DNA of 50,059 bases from Bryobacterales bacterium. GTDB lineage: Bacteria > Acidobacteriota > Terriglobia > Bryobacterales > Bryobacteraceae. Every line of letters begins with the position of its first letter. The first letter of the stretch is position 1. Position numbers and translations under genes: made by a program. This document shows, one piece after another, positions 43,719 through 50,059 of the stretch. The DNA is taken from NCBI GenBank assembly GCA_025350625.1, contig JANXXL010000062.1, forward strand, positions 1-50,059, read 5' to 3'. The notes under the pieces were generated by a model. That model saw only the letters and a program-made list of their open reading frames with translations, had not been told where the DNA came from and searched no databases.

Positions 43719-44771
43719 TTACTGAGGGGAACTCGAGGCGACGTTGTCGTGATGAGATCCACCCAAAGCTCTAGGCTTCGTAACAAGGTCAAAACTGTCT
43801 TTGAGCTCGACCGCTAGATTCTTTGCCTCAGGGTTCGCAATCCGGTACATAGCCCCATGCAGGCGGTCCTTTTCAATGGTGAGCTTTACGTAGTGATAGT
43901 TGGGGAACAGGATGCTCTTGTACAGATCGCCTGGCGTGCGCTCGACGAAATCGGGCGGCGCCCCACCACCGCCAGAAACCAGGTATGTTACGCCCGCGAC
44001 CACGTTGCGTTCGTAATTGTGAACGTGCCCCGCGATTACCAGAAAATTGGCGTGAGAAGTCCGGGCTGCCGTCGACACATAATCCCGCAATGCAATCTCA
44101 TTCGGTCGCGGTTTATCTTCCACCCCGATATGTTCTTGTACATCCGCGACCGGAGGATGGTGCAAGGTAACTATTACGAAATCAATTGAAGGAGGCAGGC
44201 CATTAATCTGCTTCTCGATCCAGCGAGCCTGATCGCTGCCAGGTAGCAGCGAGGCATCGCTGTCTAAGGCCAAAAGATAAACCCGTGAACCCAGCTGCAC
44301 CGAGTACCAGCGGCGGTTGCGCATCTCCGGGAAAGCCCGCCACCAGTTCTCCAGAGCCTGCTGTGGATCGCCTATAAACTCGTGATTGCCCAGCGCTGGG
44401 AATACGAGGATGTGCGAATCGCGCCATGCTTTGGTCTCCGTCTGAAACACCAGGTAATCGTTACGAACGTTACCCGCAAGTGGTACGTCGCCATTCATGA
44501 TTACAGCGCTGGGACGCTCTTTAGCAATCCGGCTCACCAGCCACTGGCGGATTCGCGGATCGGCCTGCTGTGTGTTGGCTGGATCGGTGAAGCGCTGGTC
44601 CCCATAGGCTATGAGCGTTATCAGCTTTGGAATTTGGTGGTCCGCAATTTGAAACGTGGGCCCGAGTTCACCAAGCAGACGATCAGTGGGAAGCGCCGAT
44701 GTTGGAGTTTGGGCTAAAAGCGCAACTAGAGCGGGCGCGAATAATAGCGTGAATTGAATCGAGGTGTTCAT
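43719..44771 (-). CDS. Secreted calcineurin-like metallophosphoesterase
   Basis: The 350-residue product has a signal peptide (residues 1-20) and metallophosphoesterase motifs: AYGDQRFTDP (the first block, GDxRF in place of the usual DxH), NGDVPLAG, GNHEFIGDP, then VTLHHPPVA and GHVHNYER. This layout matches exported purple-acid-phosphatase-like esterases. The ATG at 44771 is preferred for the signal peptide; the longer open frame to 44894 is unlikely. Probable role: periplasmic phosphate or phosphoester hydrolysis; the substrate is unknown. Convergent with the propeller gene. Confidence 0.78.
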   Translation of the reverse strand: MNTSIQFTLLFAPALVALLAQTPTSALPTDRLLGELGPTFQIADHQIPKLITLIAYGDQRFTDPANTQQADPRIRQWLVSRIAKERPSAVIMNGDVPLAGNVRNDYLVFQTETKAWRDSHILVFPALGNHEFIGDPQQALENWWRAFPEMRNRRWYSVQLGSRVYLLALDSDASLLPGSDQARWIEKQINGLPPSIDFVIVTLHHPPVADVQEHIGVEDKPRPNEIALRDYVSTAARTSHANFLVIAGHVHNYERNVVAGVTYLVSGGGGAPPDFVERTPGDLYKSILFPNYHYVKLTIEKDRLHGAMYRIANPEAKNLAVELKDSFDLVTKPRALGGSHHDNVASSSPQ

Positions 44772-45201
44772 GATGAATATCTCACATAGTACCGGCTTGA
44801 ACTGCGTTTTGTGGGTGCTACAAGCGAAGGAATGCCAAAACCTGACGAAAGAGGAGCTCGCTGCGCGGATGACGAGCGGCCGGATCGGAACCATCGCAGG
44901 CGCAATCCAGGAGGCACAATGCCGCCGTGTGACAAAAAAAGATCTGATTTTAGAAGACGAGCGGCCGCGGGCAATCTCGCCTGCGAACGGACAATTGCTA
45001 AAGCGATCTGCATGGCCGCGCGGCGCTTATTTCAATCTGAGACTAGCAGCGAGACCGACGAATCTCGCCGGGGAAGGCGACGGCGGCCTGGAACACGAAT
45101 TTGAAAAAGCGATCCGCATTCGGCGCTGGAATCAAGATCGCTGTTAACCACCATTATCGGCTAGCTAGCCGCAGCACAATGACGGGATGCCTGAAGGAAA
45201 T
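44772..45201. other. Intergenic, no clear gene
   Basis: Three overlapping plus-strand frames lie between 44764 and 45147, one of 127 codons overlapping the start of the metallophosphoesterase gene on the other strand. None has a recognisable motif or ribosome site, so they are not called. The promoter of the metallophosphoesterase is expected here. Confidence 0.3.
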
Positions 45202-45613
45202 TTACGGCGATGCCAGTTGAGGCCCTTTAAGACGACTTTGCAAATACGAGGTTCCGAGTAAACTAAGGTGGTTTAAGGGTTTGATTAGGTAGTTCGAATT
45301 CGTAATCCCAAACTCTTGTCGGAACAATGTTCGTTCCTCATTGGAACTTGTGAGTATGCAGATCGGCAGTTCGTGCGCATTGGGAACCCCCCGGAGGATT
45401 TCGATCCCGTCCAGTTTCGGCAAATGAAGGTCCAGAAAAATCAAATCCGGCGTAGTAGACCGAGAGCAATCCCCGCGTTTCAGCAGGAAATCTAGCGCTT
45501 GTTCTCCATCAATTGCAGTGGAAAAGGAGCAATCCAATCCCTTCTAGTAGGGATTTTAGCCACATGCGATCAGCGAGTTCGTCCTCGATCACTAGCACTT
45601 CGATCTTGCTCAT
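45202..45613 (-). pseudogene. CheY-like response regulator, frameshifted by one base
   Basis: Reading from the ATG at 45613, the N-terminus (MSKIEVLVIEDELADRM..LKSLLE) is the classic receiver start with its acidic pair. At a GGG run (minus strand; CCC at 45539-45541 on plus) the frame changes. The rest continues as LDCSFSTAIDGEQALDFL, the phospho-acceptor motif DLIFLDLHLPKLDGIE, CILTSSNEE and the KPLNHL lysine, to a stop at 45202. Removing one G gives a complete 136-residue, DNA-binding-free receiver of the Rcp1/CheY type. A sequencing error or a very recent mutation are both possible. It is divergent from the sensor kinase at 45727 (113 bases apart), its likely partner. Confidence 0.72.
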
Positions 45614-45726
45614 TCCCACCTCTGAATGATTTGCGCACTCCAGTGGCCGAAGAGCATATGATTCGGAGCCAATTGGAGGGGGACACCTCAGGCTCGGATT
45701 GACGGCGGGGTAATATAGTCATCTAC

Positions 45727-47211
45727 GTGTCTGGCAAATCAGAATCCAATGAACTGCCGAAGAAGAAGACCAGCGATATGGTGTGGAAAGACGAAGCTCG
45801 TCTAGCCTATGCCCTAGAAGTCGCCGGAGGGGTTGGAACTTGGGATTGGGACCTTAAGAGCGATCTCATCTACGCAAATCAGCGTTTCGCTACGCTTTTC
45901 GGTGTCGATCCCATAGTCGCTTCCACCACGGGAGCCCCTTCCGCAGCCTACATATCTGCGATCCATCCTGAAGATCAGCACATTGTCGTGGACGCCACGC
46001 AAGCCGCGATAGCCTCTATGGGGCCGTACGTAGTCGAGTTTCGCCTTCCACAAAAAGACGGAGAGGATCTGTGGATATACGCTCTGGGCCATGCGTATTG
46101 TGACCCGGACGGGGTCGCATCGCGTTTTCCGGGCGCCGCCATGGATATCACGCAGCGTAAGAATACGGAAGTGGAGTTGAAGATCGCGCGTGATAAGGCT
46201 ACGTCCATTCTTGAAAGCATCACAGATGGCTTCCTTGCTCTCGACCGCAGCTTTTGCGTCAGTTACGTTAATAAAGCTGGGGAGCAGATCCTTGCGGCGC
46301 GGCGCGAAGATTTAGTTGGCAAAAGCATCTGGGAAGCTTACCCCGAAATCGTGGGGACGGAGCTTGAGGAGAAATATCGGCAGGTCGCACGGGAAAAAGT
46401 GGCTTTGGAATTCCAATGGTTGTTCAAGGAATGGAAGCGTTGGTTCTCCATTAAAACCTCTCCCACCACGGAGGGCGGCATCTCTGTTTATTTCCGCGAT
46501 GTAACCGAGGAGCGGGCTCACGAGCTGGAGCTTAAGAGGGCCAATCGCGAATTGGAAGAATTTGCTTTTCTAGTAAGCCATGATCTGCAAGAACCCCTTC
46601 GCGCTGTCAATATATACACGCAGCTCCTTATGAAGCGGATTACGGGGGACCCTGACGCCCGCGGCTTCGGTGATTTGATACAGCAATCCGTTACGAGAAT
46701 GGAGACGCTCATCCGGGATCTGTTGACGTATTCCCGCGTGGCTCAACGAGAAGAAGAGCCTCAGGGCATCGCAGACTTGTCGGATTCGCTGGCCGAAGCC
46801 CTGTCGGTGCTCAAGAGCCCAATTGAGGAAAGTGGCGCAACTATCACTGCTACTCCGCTGCCCACGGTTTTGGGCGATACCAAACAGTTGGCGCACGTCT
46901 TTCAGAATCTGCTATCCAACGCAATCAAATACCGGAAGAAATACGGGTCTCTGGAGATCCGTGTGTGGGCTTATCTGGAAGAATCTCGATGGATCGTGGG
47001 GGTCAAGGACAATGGCGTTGGCTTCGACCAGCAATATGCTGAACGCATCTTTGGGCTTTTCAAGCGACTGCATGGGGTTGAATATCCAGGCACTGGGTTG
47101 GGTCTGGCAATTTGCCAGCGCGTCATAGAACGTTACGGAGGCCGAATCTGGGCAGAAAGCACGGTTGGCGAAGGTGCAACGTTCTACTTTGAGCTTCCAA
47201 GGGTTGGCTGA
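45727..47211 (+). CDS. Sensor histidine kinase, PAS-PAS-HisKA-HATPase (phytochrome-like family)
   Basis: A soluble kinase of up to 494 residues. Two PAS domains (about 28-143, then about 155-264 with LDRSFCVSYVNKAGE) are followed by the dimerisation helix with the phospho-acceptor His in SHDLQEPLR (about 285). The ATPase has the N box LLSNAIKYRK, G1 VKDNGVGFD and G2 GTGLGLAI. The SHDLQEPLR form and overall layout match bacteriophytochrome-like kinases that pair with a small receiver. No transmembrane segment is seen, so it senses an internal signal. The GTG at 45727 or the ATG at 45778 may be the start. It is adjacent to the divergent frameshifted receiver gene. Confidence 0.85.
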   Translation: MSGKSESNELPKKKTSDMVWKDEARLAYALEVAGGVGTWDWDLKSDLIYANQRFATLFGVDPIVASTTGAPSAAYISAIHPEDQHIVVDATQAAIASMGPYVVEFRLPQKDGEDLWIYALGHAYCDPDGVASRFPGAAMDITQRKNTEVELKIARDKATSILESITDGFLALDRSFCVSYVNKAGEQILAARREDLVGKSIWEAYPEIVGTELEEKYRQVAREKVALEFQWLFKEWKRWFSIKTSPTTEGGISVYFRDVTEERAHELELKRANRELEEFAFLVSHDLQEPLRAVNIYTQLLMKRITGDPDARGFGDLIQQSVTRMETLIRDLLTYSRVAQREEEPQGIADLSDSLAEALSVLKSPIEESGATITATPLPTVLGDTKQLAHVFQNLLSNAIKYRKKYGSLEIRVWAYLEESRWIVGVKDNGVGFDQQYAERIFGLFKRLHGVEYPGTGLGLAICQRVIERYGGRIWAESTVGEGATFYFELPRVG

Positions 47212-47561
47212 TCAAATCGCACTGGATATTGCGACGCGAGCCAGCAACCGCCAAGAAATACTGTTCGAATAGTGCAGATCCTTGCCGGACAATAAACCCG
47301 AGGAAAGGAAGCTCAAATCGGAATAGCCCAACGCTCGGAATAGCAGCGAATAACAAAATGAGAACTACCAGCGCGGATCTCAAAGCATCCCATCTCTTAT
47401 AACTCCTCGTATTATCACAATCGGAACGGATCACATCTTCAAGTGCTGCTATCCGGAGAATCCCGTGATAGCAGTAAGCCACCCGCTCCAAATTCGCCGG
47501 CGGCAGAAGGCTTTGAGGCTGAGCCGGACGAGAGGCGAAGAACCTGTGAGGGGCCAGGGGA
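47212..47561. other. Intergenic, no gene seen
   Basis: Between convergent genes (sensor kinase and SLC13 carrier). No strong hairpin or coding frame was recognised. Frames in this stretch are shadows of neighbours. Confidence 0.4.
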
Positions 47562-49046
47562 TCATAAGGTGCGAGAGAGAATGAAACCGCTCCATGGAGT
47601 GCACAGCAACAAAAGTATCAAAAAGAAAAACAAGCCGAAGATTGCTCCCAGACGCCAGTAGTCTGCAGCCGGCAAATATCCGCTCCCTTGATAGATCGGA
47701 CAAGGACCCGCTGCGTACGGCGTAATCACTCCCATGATTCCGAGTTCGAGACAGAGCAACAGGGTGAACTGATGCACCGGCAATCCCGGAATGGATGCCC
47801 CGGCTGTAATCATCACGGGAAGCAGCGCGGTCGCGTGCGCCGCAATACTCGCGAACAGGTAGTGCGAAAGAAAAAAGACAGTCAACAGAACAAACATCGC
47901 TGCCAACGGGGAGATTCCTGTTAAACGGCTGGCCACAGACCTGGCGCCCCAACCCACAAATCCGACGCGATTCAACCCATCTGCCAGGGTGATCAGTGTT
48001 GCAAACCAGATAAGTGTGCTCCAGGCCTGCGCATTCCCTAGCACGTCGCTCCAGCTGAACACTCGCGCGGCGAGCAGCAACGACATCCCCAGCAGCGCCA
48101 CGCTGGTTGCATTTATAAATGCGCCTCCAAAAATCCACAGAGCCAACGCCAGCAGAACCACAAGAGCGAGAATTATCTCAGGCCAGGTTACCGGACCCAG
48201 CCTTTCCAGTTCGCGCGAGGCCCAAGCCGGGACTTCGCTGCTTTTCTTCACGGTGGGCGGATAGATCCAATATGTCAGGACCGGCACCAACCCAAGAAGG
48301 ATGACGCCTGCCGGGGCACAGACCAGGAACCACGTAATCCAAGAGATCTCAAAGCCGACGGTCTGGAACGCTATTTGAACCGCAAGGAGATTGGGCGCCA
48401 TTCCGGTAAGGAAGAGCGAACTGCTGACCGAAACCGAGGCAATGGCGACCCACATAAGATAAGAACCGATGCGGCGGCTCGACGGGTCATTAGGTAAGGA
48501 ATCGTATAAGCCGGGCAGATTACGAATAATCGGATAGATGGTCCCGCCGCTGCGCGCGGTATTCGAGGGGGTGAAAGGGGCGAGCGCGAGGTCTGCCAGC
48601 ATGATGGCATAGCCAAGTGCCAGTGAGCTTCCTCCCATCCGCCGAACGAGGACTAACGCAATTCGGCGCCCCAGTCCAGTTTTCTCATACCCAAAGGCGA
48701 ACATATACCCTCCGAATATGAGCCACACTGTTCCGTCAGAGAATCCAGATAAGGCCCAGGAGAGGGCCGCGTTCGCGGGCCGGAAGCCCGGGGCGGCGAG
48801 TTGTTCGGGACTGAACAGGACCCAAGGCGCGAATACAATCCCAAGCGTTACGCCTATCACGCCAATCGCCCCGCCAGGGAGCGGCTGGAGTATGAGCGCG
48901 AGAATTACCGCAGCGAACAAAGCGAAAAACCGCCAGGCATGGGGCGCCAAGCCAGCAGGCAGCGGCGCCAAAGCCACGAGAATGCCAATGGCGACTGGCA
49001 AGATCGCCTTCCAAACTGCATTAGCGCGCGGGCTGAAATCATGCAT
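47562..49046 (-). CDS. SLC13/DASS-family carrier (dicarboxylate / anion:sodium symporter)
   Basis: The 494-residue membrane protein has about twelve hydrophobic segments and the DASS signatures. These are the SNT motif in FTPSNTARSGGTIYPI (first repeat), the second repeat around GVITPYAAGPCPIY, and the sodium-binding-type loop GGYMFAFGYEKTG. It most resembles plant/bacterial DIT1-type 2-oxoglutarate/malate and citrate carriers. The start at 49046 is preferred; the open frame to 49250 encodes a hydrophilic extension unlikely to be translated. Substrate unknown; carboxylate uptake is the best guess. Confidence 0.83.
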   Translation of the reverse strand: MHDFSPRANAVWKAILPVAIGILVALAPLPAGLAPHAWRFFALFAAVILALILQPLPGGAIGVIGVTLGIVFAPWVLFSPEQLAAPGFRPANAALSWALSGFSDGTVWLIFGGYMFAFGYEKTGLGRRIALVLVRRMGGSSLALGYAIMLADLALAPFTPSNTARSGGTIYPIIRNLPGLYDSLPNDPSSRRIGSYLMWVAIASVSVSSSLFLTGMAPNLLAVQIAFQTVGFEISWITWFLVCAPAGVILLGLVPVLTYWIYPPTVKKSSEVPAWASRELERLGPVTWPEIILALVVLLALALWIFGGAFINATSVALLGMSLLLAARVFSWSDVLGNAQAWSTLIWFATLITLADGLNRVGFVGWGARSVASRLTGISPLAAMFVLLTVFFLSHYLFASIAAHATALLPVMITAGASIPGLPVHQFTLLLCLELGIMGVITPYAAGPCPIYQGSGYLPAADYWRLGAIFGLFFFLILLLLCTPWSGFILSRTL

Positions 49047-49246
49047 GACTAGCGATGGATTCGTCCTGCCTGTCGTTCCCTCGGTCGTACGCCACCACCA
49101 GAAGATAGCATGTGAGCTGACCCAGCCGAATCTACCACTCGTGCAGCAGCTTTTGTGTCTTTGCAAGCCCTTCGAATAGGTGCCGGGCAAAGGTCCGTTA
49201 ATGTTCGATGACGGACCGAACGATCGAGCTTTCTCGGTCGACGATT

Positions 49247-49429
49247 TCAAGTCTTCTTTTTGCTGCTCGGAAGGCGGCCACGTTTTTTAGGCAGAGCCTT
49301 CTGAGCGGCCAGCCACGCGGGCAGACGCCCACGTCGCTTTCCGTGCTTTTGCGCGAGGCGTTCCAAAGTGATGATCGCCTCGCCAATCTGTTCCTGGCGG
49401 AGGTCAGAAAGCATTCTCAGTATGTCCAT
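49247..49429 (-). CDS. Small basic protein of unknown function
   Basis: A 60-residue protein with an amphipathic N-terminal helix (MDILRMLSDLRQEQIGEAIITLERLA) followed by two arginine/lysine-rich repeats, KRRGRLPAWL and KKRGRLPSS, that resemble AT-hook minor-groove-binding text (RGRxP-like). Small proteins of this shape are frequent in Acidobacteriota, which supports it being real. The function is unknown; DNA binding is a guess from the basic repeats. No ribosome site was recognised. Confidence 0.45.
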   Translation of the reverse strand: MDILRMLSDLRQEQIGEAIITLERLAQKHGKRRGRLPAWLAAQKALPKKRGRLPSSKKKT

Positions 49430-49953
49430 CTCGGAAGAATAGCGCAGTCGCTAATGCGAAGTGGATCGCGTCACATCATCTCAGTTTGGATTTCAGAGCT
49501 GCCTCGCGCCGATAGCGGCCACTGCTTTCCAGCCATGCCTTAAGCTTGAACAATGGGACCTTATGCGTTGTAGTCGTCTTGATATCTACCGTGAGATCCT
49601 CGACGCCATCCTCGCCGATCATTTCTGTTCGCGGATCTGCTTCAGGCCGGCTGCCGCAGCTTCCAACACGCTGCCTGCCTACCGGGCGCTTCGCTCGCCG
49701 GACGCTCCACAGTTGGAGCCGGTCCATTATCGGTAAAACGACGCTCTAATCATCTGCTCCCAGCCCCAGTCCGTATTGCGCCGGGGTCCTGCCTTCTTTA
49801 TGCATGCGGTTTCCGATTTAGTGCCAGCTGTTCAGGCTGGACGTCGATTCAGCCGCATCGCAAAATCAATGAGTTAGTGACCAAACGCCAGCCAACTGGG
49901 GACGGCCAGTTCTCAATGGAGGGTGTAGCAAGGTGTCTGTAAGTTATTGAAAA
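49430..49953. other. Right-edge stretch, no supported gene
   Basis: Short frames on both strands, the longest (83 codons, minus, 49476-49727) without known motifs. Nothing is called. The area immediately left of the tRNA-like element has no clear repeat or promoter. Confidence 0.35.
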
Positions 49954-50027
49954 TGGAGCGGGAGACCGGGGTCGAACCGGCGACGTCCAGGGTCGAAAAT
50001 CCCTGTCAGTCATGCCGAAACTCCTGC
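49954..50027 (-). ncRNA. Degenerate tRNA-like element (possible tRNA remnant or tmRNA 3' end)
   Basis: On the minus strand the 3' end is a typical TTCGAAC T-loop with a CCGG-rich T-stem, followed by CTCCCGC, a discriminator T and CCA. A 5' GCAGGAG about 45 bases upstream pairs with CTCCCGC except for one A-C. Between them lie a weak D-arm (TCG...TGA) and a hairpin CAGGG...CCCTG around an eight-base loop. The T-stem and anticodon loop are each one base off standard, so a normal tRNA is not supported. It could be a decayed tRNA, an attachment-site remnant, or the 3' domain of a tmRNA continuing beyond the window. Confidence 0.3.
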
Positions 50028-50059
50028 TTGGGCCCCCATGGGTTCAACTCGGTAGCCGA

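Noticed and set aside
44764-45147. 127-codon plus-strand frame overlapping the metallophosphoesterase start
   Set aside because: No motif, no ribosome site, and it overlaps the signal-peptide region of a recognised gene; other frames there are equally open.
47449-48138. Minus-strand frame inside the SLC13 carrier gene
   Set aside because: Alternate frame of the carrier; the true frame gives a membrane protein with DASS motifs.
1-50059. CRISPR array
   Set aside because: No regularly spaced direct repeats of CRISPR type were seen anywhere in the window.

Overview
The window looks like a chromosomal segment of a soil-type Acidobacteriota, most likely near Candidatus Solibacter / Bryobacterales. 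This is inferred from gene content only: an Oar-like TonB-dependent receptor with a carboxypeptidase-regulatory N-domain, a planctomycete-cytochrome (PSCyt/DUF1549) protein, DUF5818-like small secreted proteins, many c-type cytochromes, an alternative-complex-III-like operon, and several stand-alone secreted beta-propellers. No rRNA, CRISPR array or complete insertion sequence was seen.

Layout. 1-3.4 kb: a decayed stretch, a secreted protein of unknown function, greB and a solitary tyrosine recombinase. 3.85-13.0 kb: a secreted/redox block with a MauG-type di-heme peroxidase, a secreted protein of unknown family (copy A), a DUF5818-like protein, a haem protein with a copper-monooxygenase-like C-terminal half plus its small partner, and an SDR. 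A cytochrome gene broken by an in-frame TAA follows, then a decayed second copy (B) of the secreted pair and a TolB-like fragment. 13.4-22.2 kb: small membrane/secreted proteins, the Oar receptor, a DsbA-like thiol oxidoreductase, DUF4112, a Tat-exported amidohydrolase and a DUF4091 secreted protein. 22.3-28.0 kb: a divergent catabolic cluster, with a 2-hydroxyacid dehydrogenase and a ketoglutarate-semialdehyde-type dehydrogenase on the minus strand, and an MFS carrier and a ThDP enzyme on the plus strand. A short perfect palindrome lies between the two arms. 28.6-31.5 kb: a third copy (C) of the secreted family, a small membrane-anchored protein and a YncE-like propeller.

31.8-40.0 kb is the most notable region. 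It holds pentaheme cytochrome, molybdopterin-fold protein, a separate four-cluster Fe-S protein, NrfD/ActC, DUF3341/ActD and a di-heme cytochrome, in that order and tightly packed. Then comes a large secreted protein fusing haem, a carboxypeptidase-regulatory domain, a second haem and a Vgb-like propeller. The six-gene core resembles alternative complex III (quinol:electron-acceptor oxidoreductase), but ActB is split in two, and no ActF or terminal oxidase gene follows. The periplasmic fusion protein could be an electron partner; this is inference.

40.2-50.06 kb: DinB-like protein, a glycoamylase-fold (GH144-like) enzyme, a second YncE-like propeller, a metallophosphoesterase, a CheY-like response regulator with a one-base frameshift divergent from a PAS-PAS histidine kinase, an SLC13/DASS carrier, a small basic protein and a degenerate tRNA-like element at the right edge.

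Recurring themes are export (most products have signal peptides or membrane segments), haem-based redox chemistry, and local gene duplication followed by decay.
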